64,000 nucleotides of DNA from an uncultured Eubacteriales bacterium (GCA_934444695.1 CAKSDF010000001.1:1-64000); one strand, 5' to 3'; positions 9,065-18,525 are shown, numbered from the stretch's first letter. Program-made: numbers and translations. The notes: generated by a model from the sequence alone, not told the origin.

Positions 9065-9931
9065 ATGAAAAAATCATTTTCGTCTGAAAAGCTTTTCGAT
9101 ATGCTGATTTTTATCGCCGGAAGCGTCCTTTACTCCCTTTCGGTCAATGTTTTCACGCTGCCCAATCACATTGCTCCCGGCGGGCTTACAGGTGTTGGCA
9201 CCCTCATAAACTATCTTTCGGGATTCCCGGTGGGCGTGTCGGTCATTTTAATGAACATCCCTCTGTTCTTTTTCGGGGTAAAGATACTCGGTCGGGAATT
9301 TTTTATCAAAACCGTCGCCGCCACCCTGCTTTCGTCGGTATTTATCGACATCGGCGGCACATTTCTGCCGGGATACAGCGGGGATCACATACTGGCGGCC
9401 ATTTACGGCGGAGTGCTTTCGGGAGCGGGAATGTCCCTTATATTTATCAGAGGCGGCACCACCGGCGGCACCGACATTTTGGCAAAGCTCATTAAACACG
9501 CCTTTCCCCATCTTTCCATCGGGCACATCATCCTGGCCCTTGACGCGGTTATTCTTATAGGTGCGGCCGTCGTTTACAAAAGCATCGACAGCTCCCTTTA
9601 CGCCATAATCGTCATTTTCGTTTCGACCACCATTATCGACCGTTCGATATACGGCGTGGGAAGCGGAAAGGTCGTTTATATCTTTTCAAAAAAATCCGAG
9701 CAGATCGCCGATCAAATCACCAAACAGCTCAAACGCGGCGCCACACTTCTTAAAACCACCGGTGCCTATTCGGGAGACGATCGGAAGGTGGTTATGTGCG
9801 CGCTGCGGCGGCACGAGGTTTTCAGCCTTAAAAAGATCGTGCTCGACATCGATCCCGCGGCATTTGTCATTGTGGGGGACGTGGGACAGGTAATGGGCAA
9901 AGGATTCAATTCCCTTAAAGACAGCGAATAG
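9065..9931 (+). CDS. YitT/DUF2179 family membrane protein
   Basis: 288 residues. Several hydrophobic segments (about residues 15-190) including LPNHIAPGGLTGVGT and IRGGTTGGTDILAKL, typical of the YitT family, are followed by a soluble C-terminal DUF2179 domain (GAYSGDDRKVVMCALRRHE...FVIVGDVGQVMGKGF). Family members are plasma-membrane proteins of mostly unknown transport function. The ATG at 9065 is preceded by GGAGG; an upstream in-frame extension overlapping trmL was rejected. It lies close behind trmL and may be co-transcribed. Confidence 0.85.
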   Translation: MKKSFSSEKLFDMLIFIAGSVLYSLSVNVFTLPNHIAPGGLTGVGTLINYLSGFPVGVSVILMNIPLFFFGVKILGREFFIKTVAATLLSSVFIDIGGTFLPGYSGDHILAAIYGGVLSGAGMSLIFIRGGTTGGTDILAKLIKHAFPHLSIGHIILALDAVILIGAAVVYKSIDSSLYAIIVIFVSTTIIDRSIYGVGSGKVVYIFSKKSEQIADQITKQLKRGATLLKTTGAYSGDDRKVVMCALRRHEVFSLKKIVLDIDPAAFVIVGDVGQVMGKGFNSLKDSE

Positions 9932-10062
9932 CGGCAGAATTCCGTTGGTTGGTTTTTGATTTTTATTTGAATCTTTTTTGCGAAACAAGGCCGGAATTTT
10001 TGCCGAAAAACGGTCGGAAAAAATCGCTGCGACCCGCATATTCACTGGGTTTTTTAAAGAAA

Positions 10063-10078
10063 TGTTTCACGTGAAACA
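10063..10078. promoter_or_regulatory. parS: parS site 2
   Basis: Perfect TGTTTCACGTGAAACA between the YitT-family gene and comM, with palindromic flanks to about 22 bp. Confidence 0.9.
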
Positions 10079-10201
10079 TTTTTGTTTGCCAAATCTTTCG
10101 CCGCTTCTCAGGACGATTTTCCGTTTAAAGGCGGTCGGTTAAAAGACACTAAAGGAAAGGCTTTTGCGCCGTTGCTTAACCTCTGCGCGCAGCTGCAGCC
10201 A

Positions 10202-10340
10202 GCCGAGGCTATCAGCGCAAGCTGATCGGAGGGCGGCCCCTAAGACTGCGGGACTTAAATTTAATTTATAAATTTGATTTATCGGCAAGATTTACGGCTG
10301 CTGCTCCCTCCGGTCTCGGCCGGGCCGAGACAGCCTCGGC
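10202..10340 (+). repeat. Cloverleaf intergenic repeat, copy C
   Basis: Outer stem GCCGAGGCT with AGCCTCGGC (perfect 9 bp); hairpin 1 ATCAGC-GCAA-GCTGAT (10211-10226); inner stem GGAGGG with CCCTCC; hairpin 2 GTCTCGGC-CGG-GCCGAGAC (10313-10331). A second, outer inverted pair, GTTGCTTAA (10171-10179) and TTAAGCAAC (10453-10461), encloses the whole. Relative to copy B, one outer-stem pair changes from T-A to C-G. Confidence 0.88.
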
Positions 10341-10545
10341 GGTCGGTCGCGGGACACGGTTTCGGCGGCACCACATTTACAAAGCAGCAGACGGTGACGG
10401 GCGCGCGGGCCAAAAGAGAGCAAAAAACCTGCGGCGGGTGGGTCTTGCCAATTTAAGCAACAGCCCGTCCGTCGGATTATATCGGATTACATCATTGGAT
10501 TACATGGATTTAATCAAAAAACTCGAGGGAAACAAGGAGAGCAAA

Positions 10546-12072
10546 ATGAACAGTAAAATTTTCAGTGCGGGACTTTTCGGAATAGACGCCTTTCTCGTGG
10601 AGGTTGAAAGTTTTGTTGCCGAAGGAGTTCCTAAATTCGACATCGTCGGTCTTCCCGATGCGGCGGTCAGAGAATCGAGAGACAGGGTACGATCGGCAAT
10701 CGTTTGCTGCGGATATGAATTTTCGGGAGAGCACGTAACCGTCAATCTCGCTCCCGCCGACATAAAAAAATCCGGCGTGCTTTATGACGTGCCGATATTT
10801 TTATCCCTGCTTATGCAGACAAATCAGCTTTCGGCAAACACGAATGATTATATGTTTGTTGGAGAGCTTTCGCTGTCGGGAGACATACGTCCCGCGGCAG
10901 GAGTGCTTCCCATGGTCATAAAGGCTCGGGAGCTTGGATTTAAGGGAATATTCATTCCCGAGAAAAATGCTCCCGAGGGCGCGGTTGTAGACGGCATCGA
11001 GGTTTATCCCGCAAACTACATCGGTCAGATCATTGACCACCTGAGAGGGGCAAAAAAGATACATCCCGTTAAGCAAACGGATTTTCCCAAAAAACCACCG
11101 GTCAAATTCCCCGATTTTTCCGAGGTCTGCGGTCAGGAAGCGGCCAAAAGAGCACTTGAAGTGGCGGCGGCAGGCGGTCATAACGTACTGCTCATCGGCC
11201 CGCCCGGTTCGGGAAAAAGTATGCTTGCAAAGCGGCTGCCGGGAATACTTCCCGATATGACCTTTGAGGAATCCATCGAAACCACCAAAATACACTCCAT
11301 AGCCGGGGTTTTGCCCGACAGCACCGGTCTTATAAGTAATCGTCCCTTCCGCTCGCCCCACCACAGCGTTTCACCGGTGGCCCTTGCCGGAGGAGGAACC
11401 TTTCCGAAGCCCGGTGAGGTATCGCTGGCCCACAACGGCGTTCTTTTCTTGGATGAGCTGCCGGAATTTACCCGCTCGGCCATGGAGGTGCTCCGCCAGC
11501 CTCTTGAGGACGGAAAGGTGGTCATTTCCCGTGCGGCGGCATCCCTTTCCTACCCTTGTGAGGTAATGCTTGTGGCGGCAATGAATCCCTGTCCCTGCGG
11601 CAATTTCGGGCATCCCAAAAAGCGGTGCGTCTGTTCGTCGACGGCCGTTTCAAAATACCTTAATCGGGTCAGCGGCCCTTTGCTCGACCGCATCGACATA
11701 CATATCGAGGTCCCGCCGGTGGAATTTGAGGAGCTTTCGGCGGTGCGCACGGCCGAGCCTTCCTCGGCCATAAAGCAGCGGGTCAACGAGGCAAGAGAAA
11801 TTCAGCGCAAGCGGTTTAAGGGCTGCGGCATTTCCTGCAACGCATCCATAACTCCCGATCTTTTGCCCGAAATCTGCAAAATGACCGACGGCGCACGGGA
11901 CATTCTCGAAAAGGCCTTTGACCGGCTCGGTCTTTCGGGCAGGGCATACGACCGCATTCTCAAGGTTGCCCGCACATCTGCCGATCTTGAGCACAAGGAT
12001 GTTATCGACAAAAACAACATTATGGAGGCCATCCAGTACCGTTCCCTCGATCGGAAGTATTGGAACAAATAA
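10546..12072 (+). CDS. comM: YifB/ComM family Mg-chelatase-like AAA+ ATPase
   Basis: 508 residues, normal for the family. An N-terminal ChlI/Lon-like domain (GLFGIDAFLVEVES...FDIVGLPDAAVRESRDRVR) precedes a AAA+ module with Walker A GPPGSGKSML, Walker B VLFLDELPEF and the conserved CPCGNFG cysteine segment. The C-terminal Mg-chelatase-related domain carries RAYDRILKVARTSADLE. In naturally transformable bacteria ComM is a branch-migration helicase used in recombination; in Clostridia its role is less clear. The ATG at 10546 follows AAGGAGA; the upstream in-frame extension was not used. Confidence 0.92.
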   Translation: MNSKIFSAGLFGIDAFLVEVESFVAEGVPKFDIVGLPDAAVRESRDRVRSAIVCCGYEFSGEHVTVNLAPADIKKSGVLYDVPIFLSLLMQTNQLSANTNDYMFVGELSLSGDIRPAAGVLPMVIKARELGFKGIFIPEKNAPEGAVVDGIEVYPANYIGQIIDHLRGAKKIHPVKQTDFPKKPPVKFPDFSEVCGQEAAKRALEVAAAGGHNVLLIGPPGSGKSMLAKRLPGILPDMTFEESIETTKIHSIAGVLPDSTGLISNRPFRSPHHSVSPVALAGGGTFPKPGEVSLAHNGVLFLDELPEFTRSAMEVLRQPLEDGKVVISRAAASLSYPCEVMLVAAMNPCPCGNFGHPKKRCVCSSTAVSKYLNRVSGPLLDRIDIHIEVPPVEFEELSAVRTAEPSSAIKQRVNEAREIQRKRFKGCGISCNASITPDLLPEICKMTDGARDILEKAFDRLGLSGRAYDRILKVARTSADLEHKDVIDKNNIMEAIQYRSLDRKYWNK

Positions 12073-12178
12073 GCCTTTGATAAATTTAGCCCTTATCTTT
12101 TTTTAGCATTGCTGTCTTAACGGCGAGCTGCTTTTTGAGGATGTGGGCTTTTGTTTTGTTAAGCAACGACTTTAGGGA

Positions 12179-12319
12179 GCTGAGGCATTCTCGGCAAAGC
12201 CGAGACCGGAGGGAGCGATTTCACGCAATCCTGCCGACAAAGGTAAGATCGTTTTTTTTAGGTGCATCTTTGTTTTCATCAAAGCCTCCCTCCGATCAGC
12301 GCAAGCTGATTGCTTCAGC
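12179..12319 (-). repeat. Cloverleaf intergenic repeat, copy D
   Basis: Outer arms GCTGAGGC and GCTTCAGC (one G-T pair); hairpin 2 TCTCGGC-AAA-GCCGAGA (12189-12205); inner stem GGAGGGAG with CTCCCTCC; hairpin 1 ATCAGC-GCAA-GCTGAT (12295-12310). Order is hairpin 2 first. TTAAGCAAC flanks it on the left near 12159. Confidence 0.85.
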
Positions 12320-12411
12320 GGCGGGACGGCACACCGCAGCGGCACCGTATTTGTAAAGCGGCAATGCAGGCTTAACACATTTTTAACAATAAAGGGCGAT
12401 AATTATTATTG

Positions 12412-12440
12412 TTGTTTAATGATAACTTTTGTGTTACAAT
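12412..12440 (+). promoter_or_regulatory. Sigma-A-type promoter for metA
   Basis: TTGTTT at 12412-12417, 17-bp spacer, TACAAT at 12435-12440. The leader is about 110 nt. No SAM riboswitch or T-box core was recognised in it. Confidence 0.65.
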
Positions 12441-12557
12441 ACTCTTGTATCGCATCAACCGGGCAAACGATCTGCGGCGGTTCTCTAAATTAACCTTTCT
12501 GCCGCGCGGTTGCTCCGCTATATGCTTTTCACAAGCTTTACCGAAAGGATGATTTCA

Positions 12558-13475
12558 ATGCCCATAAGAATACAGGACGAGCTGCCGGCCGCAAAAACTC
12601 TGCACGACGAAAATATATTTGTTATGACCGAGCACCGGGCCTCTCATCAGGACATACGTCCATTAAAGATCATCCTGCTCAATCTTATGCCCACCAAGAT
12701 AACCACCGAGACTCAGATACTGCGCCTGCTCAGTAATTCTCCCCTGCAGGTTGATGTTGAGCTTCTCCAAACGGTCACCCACAAGGCCAAAAATGTCAGC
12801 GCCGAGCATCTTTTTAAATTCTACAAAACCTTCGACGAAATTAAAAACAACCGCTACGACGGTATGATAATAACCGGTGCGCCTGTGGAGCTTATGAAAT
12901 TTGAGCATGTGGATTACTGGGACGAGCTTTGCGAAATTATGGACTGGGCCAAGAAAAACGTCTATTCCACAATGTTTATCTGCTGGGGCGCTCAGGCCGG
13001 TCTTTATCACTATTACGGCATAAAAAAACACATTCTCGACAAAAAGCTTTGCGGCGTTTTTTCCCACGAGATTCTGCTTCCCAGTCACCCTCTCATCAGG
13101 GGATTTGACGATTGTTATTTTGCTCCCCATTCCCGCTATACCGGCGTGGATATCCGGGAGGTGGAGGCAATTCCCGACCTTGACATTATCGGCGTTTCCA
13201 AGGAGGCGGGAGTGCACATTGTGGCAAATCGCGACTGCCGCAGATTTTTCATTTCCGGCCATTCGGAATATGACCGGGGCACCCTTGCGGGGGAATATGA
13301 GCGGGACCTTAAAAAGGGCATAAATCCCGATCTGCCGAAATATTATTTCCCCGAAAACGATCCCGACCGCCTGCCCCTTATGAACTGGCGGGCGCACGCC
13401 AACCTGCTTTTCTCCAACTGGCTCAACTACTTTGTCTATCAGCGCACACCCTATGACCTTGAGGAGCTGGATTAA
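12558..13475 (+). CDS. metAA: Homoserine O-acetyltransferase of the MetA family
   Basis: 305 residues, standard for MetA. It acylates L-homoserine, committing carbon to methionine. The catalytic cysteine is C142 in FICWGAQ, with H235 and E237 in GHSEYDR. Residue 111 is Glu ([11 protein letters not shown]). In this family Glu at 111 is reported to favour acetyl-CoA while Gly, as in the E. coli enzyme, gives succinyl-CoA use, so an acetyltransferase is expected despite the usual 'succinyltransferase' label. The ATG at 12558 follows GAAAGGA. It appears monocistronic, ending before a hairpin at 13485-13510. Confidence 0.93.
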   Translation: MPIRIQDELPAAKTLHDENIFVMTEHRASHQDIRPLKIILLNLMPTKITTETQILRLLSNSPLQVDVELLQTVTHKAKNVSAEHLFKFYKTFDEIKNNRYDGMIITGAPVELMKFEHVDYWDELCEIMDWAKKNVYSTMFICWGAQAGLYHYYGIKKHILDKKLCGVFSHEILLPSHPLIRGFDDCYFAPHSRYTGVDIREVEAIPDLDIIGVSKEAGVHIVANRDCRRFFISGHSEYDRGTLAGEYERDLKKGINPDLPKYYFPENDPDRLPLMNWRAHANLLFSNWLNYFVYQRTPYDLEELD

Positions 13476-13484
13476 GTATGTCGG

Positions 13485-13510
13485 CGCAACGGCCAATCGG
13501 CCGATTTGCG
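13485..13510 (+). terminator. Possible terminator hairpin after metA
   Basis: CGCAA...TTGCG encloses an inner stem CGGCC-AATC-GGCCG. The following T tract is weak (GGCTTTAAT), so termination is uncertain. Confidence 0.4.
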
Positions 13511-13719
13511 GCTTTAATAATCAACAAAAGCGTTACACCCGATTTATATATTGTTAACAAAATGACATTATAATAAAATAAATTATTGTAAATAAAACAT
13601 CACATCTGCGCCATAAGGGGCCGCTAAGGGAACAGGGCTTCTTTGGGCAGCCTTTTGCGGTGCAGGCATCCGGTTTGGTGCTGTTTTTAAATAAAAAAAT
13701 TTTAAAAGAGGCGAGAAAA

Positions 13720-14403
13720 ATGTCGGTTAAGGTTCTTATTGTTGACGACGATATTAATATTTGCGAGCTGCTGAGGCTCTATCTTGAAAAAGAGGGATAT
13801 TCCACCGTCATTGCAAACGACGGCGAGGAGGCGGTTGAAGCCTTTAAAAACAATTCTCCCGACATCATTCTTCTTGATGTTATGCTGCCAAAACTCGACG
13901 GTTGGCAGGTCTGCCGCGAGATCAGAAAGACCTCCCAGGTGCCCATCATAATGCTGACCGCAAAGGGCGAGACCTTCGACAAGGTTTTCGGACTGGAGCT
14001 TGGAGCCGACGATTATGTCACAAAGCCCTTTGAATCAAAAGAGGTTGTGGCGCGAATCAAGGCAGTTATGCGCCGCGGCGTTAAAGCCCCCGAAAACACC
14101 GACAAGGTGGTCAAATACGACAAGCTTGTCATCAATCTCACAAACTACGAGCTGTGGGTCGACGGAAAGCAGATCGACACTCCGCCCAAAGAGCTTGAGC
14201 TTATATATCATCTGGCCTCCAATCCCAACCGGGTATTTACCAGAGATCAGCTGCTGGACGAGGTGTGGAGCTTCGACTATTACGGCGATTCCCGTACGGT
14301 CGACGTGCACGTCAAGCGGCTTCGCGAAAAGCTCGAGGGCGTTTCGGACAAATGGTCGCTCAAGACGGTTTGGGGCGTCGGATACAAGTTTGAAGTGAGA
14401 TAA
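13720..14403 (+). CDS. OmpR/PhoB-family response regulator
   Basis: 227 residues. An N-terminal receiver has acidic residues D9-D11, phospho-acceptor D53 in IILLDVMLP, the T of MLTAKG and the K of YVTKPF. A C-terminal winged helix follows with RTVDVHVKRLREKLEG and WGVGYKFE. It should be a phosphorylation-controlled DNA-binding regulator, paired with the kinase six bases downstream. The ATG at 13720 follows an AGAGGCGAG site. The HtrA gene at the operon end suggests an envelope-stress circuit similar to CssRS-HtrA, but the stimulus is inferred from context only. Confidence 0.93.
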   Translation: MSVKVLIVDDDINICELLRLYLEKEGYSTVIANDGEEAVEAFKNNSPDIILLDVMLPKLDGWQVCREIRKTSQVPIIMLTAKGETFDKVFGLELGADDYVTKPFESKEVVARIKAVMRRGVKAPENTDKVVKYDKLVINLTNYELWVDGKQIDTPPKELELIYHLASNPNRVFTRDQLLDEVWSFDYYGDSRTVDVHVKRLREKLEGVSDKWSLKTVWGVGYKFEVR

Positions 14404-14409
14404 AGCTTT

Positions 14410-15852
14410 ATGAAAAAGAGCTTTTTCAAGAAATTTTTTATAACCTACACATCGGTCATCGTGGTGGCCATTGTGGTGCTGGGATGCATCATCTATTCCT
14501 TCACCGGAAGCTATTGGCTTCGCACTAAGCGCTCGGCCCTTGCAGCCGAGGCAGGCGCCATTGCCACTCAGGCGGGTGCTCTTGGCGGAAACCTGCGGTA
14601 CACCGTGCAGATAACCGAGATAGTCACAAGCGCCACCGAAAGCTGCGTGCTTGTCATAGTCGACGACGGCACCATCGCCATTTCCGATCCCCAGCGGGTC
14701 AACACCGAAATCACTACCGTTTCGGCCGACATCACAAAGGTGGCTTTGACCGAGGAATACTCCTCCATCGGCGACCTCGACGGGGTGCTTAAGGAACGCA
14801 GCGTCATTGTTTCCGCTCCCATAACTGTGGGGGGAGAAACGGCCGGCGCGGTTTTCAGTTTTATTCCCTATGCGGGACTGGGCGCCTTTCTTTCAAATAT
14901 TCTTAAAATCTTTATTTTATCGGCTCTTTGCGTGCTGGCTATAATTTTGCTGGTCACATATATGCTGGCCGTAAATATGGTCAGACCCTTGCGGGATATG
15001 GCCGATGCGGCACGGAGAATGAGTAAGGGCGACTTTTCCAAATACATCAGGGTCGACCGGGAGGATGAGCTCGGAGAGCTGGCGGTTGCCTTCAACAATA
15101 TGACCCACTCGCTTTCGGTCAGCGAACAGCAGCACAGAGGCTTCGTGGCCAACGTTTCCCACGAGCTTAAAACCCCCATGACCACCATTTCCGGCTTTAT
15201 CGACGGAATACTCGACGGCACCATCTCAAAGGATCGGCAAAAGGAATATCTGCAGATCGTTTCGGACGAGGTCAAGCGGCTTTCCCGCCTTGTCACATCC
15301 ATGCTAAACCTTTCAAAGCTTGAGGCAGGGGAGATAGAGATCAAAAAGCAGACGGTAAACCTTTCCCGCACCGTGCTCAGCGCCGCCATACAGCTGGAAA
15401 ATCAGATATTCTCAAAAGATATCACCTTAGAGGGGCTGGACAGTCTTTCGCCCATGGCCGTAACGGCCGACAGGGACCTTATGTATCAGGTCATTTTCAA
15501 TCTTTTTGACAATGCCATTAAATACACCCCCGCCGGCGGCACCATTACCGTTAAGGACGAGCTGGACAAGGACGGTATGGTCTGCTTTTCCATAACAAAT
15601 ACCGGAGAAGGCATCCCCGAAAAGGATCTTCCTTATATTTTCGACAGGTTTTATAAGGTCGATAAATCCCGCGGCGCCGACAACAAGGGCACGGGACTGG
15701 GCCTTTATCTTGTCAGAACCATTCTTTCGATGCTCGACGGGCAGATAACCGTCAAGAGCAAAGAGGGAGAATATTGCGAATTTATAATATCCATGAAGGG
15801 CGGCCCATTACCCGAAACCAACATTTCAACGGAGGAACAGAACAATGGATGA
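14410..15852 (+). CDS. Membrane sensor histidine kinase
   Basis: 480 residues. Two membrane segments (about 10-32 and 163-188) flank an extracellular sensor of about 130 residues. A HAMP linker follows, then HisKA with H251 in NVSHELKTPM, and an HATPase_c domain with N, G1 and G2 boxes (FDNAIKYTP, GEGIPEKDLPYIFDRFYK, GTGLGLYLV). It should autophosphorylate and phosphorylate the response regulator upstream. Its last eight bases overlap the htrA start at 15845, a tight translational arrangement. Confidence 0.93.
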   Translation: MKKSFFKKFFITYTSVIVVAIVVLGCIIYSFTGSYWLRTKRSALAAEAGAIATQAGALGGNLRYTVQITEIVTSATESCVLVIVDDGTIAISDPQRVNTEITTVSADITKVALTEEYSSIGDLDGVLKERSVIVSAPITVGGETAGAVFSFIPYAGLGAFLSNILKIFILSALCVLAIILLVTYMLAVNMVRPLRDMADAARRMSKGDFSKYIRVDREDELGELAVAFNNMTHSLSVSEQQHRGFVANVSHELKTPMTTISGFIDGILDGTISKDRQKEYLQIVSDEVKRLSRLVTSMLNLSKLEAGEIEIKKQTVNLSRTVLSAAIQLENQIFSKDITLEGLDSLSPMAVTADRDLMYQVIFNLFDNAIKYTPAGGTITVKDELDKDGMVCFSITNTGEGIPEKDLPYIFDRFYKVDKSRGADNKGTGLGLYLVRTILSMLDGQITVKSKEGEYCEFIISMKGGPLPETNISTEEQNNG

Positions 15853-17869
15853 GCTTGATAAGACTTCCGCACAAAGCGAAGATACGGCCGGACAAAAAGC
15901 ATCCGACATCACAGATTTCCCCGACAATACAAATTCCATAAACGATGCATATGCCGATGATGCTGCCGACGGCGCAGCCGATACCGCCAATGCAGCTACC
16001 GCAAGCAATGCAATTGATGCAGGCAATGCGATTGCTGACGACAGCGCAGTTACCGACAACGATGCAATTACAGCCACCGGTGCAGTTACAGGCAACGATG
16101 CAGTTGCCGGCAGCACGGAAACTGAAAACACGTTTACCGCTCATCAAACGAGCGGCGCGGAAAACGTCACTGCTGAAAATTTCACCGAGAACGCCGCGGA
16201 AAACGGCCAAAGCGCACAGCCGGCCTACCAACAAAACGTGCAAAACACCTACCAAGATGCAGCTTATGCACAAAGCGCAAACCTTAGCGGTCAGGGTGTA
16301 AACGGACAGGGTGCGGCTCATGGTATGCCCGGCGGCCCGGCGCCTTGCGGCCAATATACGCCGCCCCGCCATCCCTACGGCGTTCCGCCCTACGGGCAGG
16401 GATACGGCGCACCCTACGGTCAGTACGGCAACCGTCCGTACAACGGATATTACCACACTCCTCCCGTACCCCCTGTATACGGTTACGACCCGGTTCAGGG
16501 ACAGCAGCCGCAGGGTCAGGGACAGCCATACGGCGGTCAGAACGGTCAGCATCCTCAGGGTCAGGGATACGGTGCGCCATACGGTCAGCCTTCCGTTAAT
16601 CCCTATTATCAAAACGCTGCAAACGGGGCAAATTCTTCCGCTCCCGCAAAGAACGCACAAAAGCCTCCCAAAAAACGTATGAGCAAGGGACTTATTGCCT
16701 TTATATGCGTGGCCTGCTGCGTTGCGGTGGGCGTTATCGGCCTTTCGATCGGAATACTTGCCGGAAAGGCTCTTGGCAACATCGATTTTGACGACAACAC
16801 CTTTAACATTATAGAGGACGGAAGCGGCTCGGGATCTCCCTCCGATTTCGACCTTAACACCGAAGGGGCCACCGACCGCACCATGACCTATGAGCAGGTC
16901 ATTTCCTCGGTTTCGGACAGCGTGGTCAGCATCACCGTTTACAGCTCTTCAGGATCGGCCGGCGCCATTGCCTCGGGCATTATTATGGACAAGGACGGAT
17001 ACATCCTCACCAACGACCACATCTATTCCGATGTGCCTAACGCCTCCTTCCTCATAACCCTCAGTTCGGGCACGGAGTTTAAGGCGTCCTTTGTTTCGGG
17101 AGACAAGAAAAGCGACCTTGCCATTCTTAAAATAGACAATCCATCGGGTCTTTCTCCCGCCACCTTTGCCACCGAATCGGTCAAAACCGGAGAAGAGGTG
17201 CTTGCAATCGGCGCATCGGCGGGACTTGACGGAAGCGTTACACAGGGTATCGTATCGGCCGTCGACCGCAGGGTGTCAAACGGCACATCCTCAGAAAAAT
17301 TCATCCAGACCACGGCCGCCATCAATCCCGGCACATCGGGCGGAGCGCTTGTCAATATGAGCGGGCAGGTGGTCGGAATATGCTCGTCCAAATATGCCAG
17401 CACCGACATCGACAATGTCTGCTTTGCCATTCCCACCACCCGTGCTTTAGGGGTCATCGACCAGCTTAAAACCTACGGAAAGGTGACCAATCGGGCGCGG
17501 CTCGGTATTACCTACACCTATGTCAACACGGTGGCCGCCGAGCTTAAAAACGTGCCTACCGGCCTGCTTGTCAACAGCATCGACTCCGACAGCACACTTA
17601 AAAACTCCGGCATCAGCAAAAACGACATAATCACCCAGGTTGACGACACCGATATTGTGTCGGCCGACCAGGTGCTCGACATTGTTGAAAAGGCGCAGAT
17701 CGGCGATCAGGTCAAGCTGACCGTTTACAGCAGCGAGACCGGCGCATATTTCACCGTCACCGGAAGCTATATACAGTCGGATTCCCAGTCGAGCTATACC
17801 ACCGAGGATGATACCACCTCTTACAACACACAAAATCCCTATGACTTTTTCGAGGATTACGGGAAATAA
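15845..17869 (+). CDS. htrA: HtrA-like membrane-anchored serine protease with PDZ domain
   Basis: 674 residues. An N-terminal cytoplasmic tail of about 280 residues is low complexity: Ala/Asp/Asn-rich (about 30-100), then Gly/Gln/Pro/Tyr-rich. A membrane anchor spans about 283-307. The trypsin-like domain has catalytic H392 (TNDHIYS), D424 (KSDLAILKI) and S498 (NPGTSGGAL, where most members read GNSGGP). One PDZ domain follows at about 560-650. The active site should face outside the cell for quality control of exported proteins. It overlaps the kinase gene by eight bases. The family assignment is firm; the long disordered tail is unusual. Confidence 0.92.
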   Translation: MDELDKTSAQSEDTAGQKASDITDFPDNTNSINDAYADDAADGAADTANAATASNAIDAGNAIADDSAVTDNDAITATGAVTGNDAVAGSTETENTFTAHQTSGAENVTAENFTENAAENGQSAQPAYQQNVQNTYQDAAYAQSANLSGQGVNGQGAAHGMPGGPAPCGQYTPPRHPYGVPPYGQGYGAPYGQYGNRPYNGYYHTPPVPPVYGYDPVQGQQPQGQGQPYGGQNGQHPQGQGYGAPYGQPSVNPYYQNAANGANSSAPAKNAQKPPKKRMSKGLIAFICVACCVAVGVIGLSIGILAGKALGNIDFDDNTFNIIEDGSGSGSPSDFDLNTEGATDRTMTYEQVISSVSDSVVSITVYSSSGSAGAIASGIIMDKDGYILTNDHIYSDVPNASFLITLSSGTEFKASFVSGDKKSDLAILKIDNPSGLSPATFATESVKTGEEVLAIGASAGLDGSVTQGIVSAVDRRVSNGTSSEKFIQTTAAINPGTSGGALVNMSGQVVGICSSKYASTDIDNVCFAIPTTRALGVIDQLKTYGKVTNRARLGITYTYVNTVAAELKNVPTGLLVNSIDSDSTLKNSGISKNDIITQVDDTDIVSADQVLDIVEKAQIGDQVKLTVYSSETGAYFTVTGSYIQSDSQSSYTTEDDTTSYNTQNPYDFFEDYGK

Positions 17870-17918
17870 TAAACGGAGCGAAGGAAAATTTCCCCGCGTC
17901 CGTCAGCATCGCTTTTAT

Positions 17919-17952
17919 GGGCACGGAAGGCTTTTCCGTGCCCTTTTTATTT
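17919..17952 (+). terminator. Rho-independent terminator after htrA
   Basis: Ten-bp stem GGGCACGGAA / TTCCGTGCCC with loop GGCTT, followed by TTTTTATTT. Confidence 0.93.
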
Positions 17953-18096
17953 GCGGGGATCGGAGAACGCAGCTGAGGCGGAGTTATAATTTTTAATTAT
18001 ATGCATTGACGACCGAGGGGTAGCAGTGATAACAAAGCTTTTATTAGAGAAGATAGTATTATCATATCACAATCGGTTCTTTGACCGTCAGGATCG

Positions 18097-18525
18097 GTGC
18101 ACCGCAATGACTGATATGGCACGGCTGAGGCCGCAGGGGGCACTGAGGTGTCAGCGCAAGCTGACCGGAGGGCGGGCCATCGGAAAACGCAAGGGTATAA
18201 TCAGAGAAAACAGCGAGGTTTTTGTTGGCACGGCTGCGGTGTGATGCGCCCTCCGTATTCTCGGCAGGGCCGAGAATACCTCAGTGCCCCTGCGGCCGGC
18301 GTTGTGTGCACCTTTAGCCTTGTGCACGGCTGCGGGTATGCTTTTGCTTTGTGCAATAACAGAAGGATTATGGTGTGGGAAGGCTTGCGGATGAGTGTTC
18401 GTTGACGGTAGAATTTTCATTACAAGAAGTCTTACTACCCCTCAGTCTCGGCGGTGCCGATCCTGCTCCGATGCCTTGGGGCGCCACGAGCTTAGTGTAA
18501 GTTTTTAGCTTTGTGCGTTGACGAA
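18097..18525 (+). repeat. Long intergenic repeat, copy 1 (contains cloverleaf copy E, 18129-18297)
   Basis: About 430 bp nearly duplicated at 26481-26915. The left half is a cloverleaf: a roughly 20-bp outer stem (GGCCGCAGGGG(G)CACTGAGGT with its complement ending at 18297), hairpin 1 GTCAGC-GCAA-GCTGAC (18150-18165), inner stem GGAGGGCG with CGCCCTCC, and hairpin 2 ATTCTCGGC-AGG-GCCGAGAAT. The right half holds CTCAGTCTCGG and GGGGCGCCACG segments and ends in GTGCGTTGACGAA. Small open frames inside are not credible genes. Confidence 0.88.

Noticed and set aside
12441..12557. Possible SAM riboswitch before metA
   Set aside because: The leader is too short and none of the conserved SAM-riboswitch cores could be recognised.
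15782..16660. 292-residue antisense frame over the htrA N terminus
   Set aside because: Produced by the low-complexity repeat DNA of the HtrA tail; the Cys/Ile/Val/Arg repeats have no family match.
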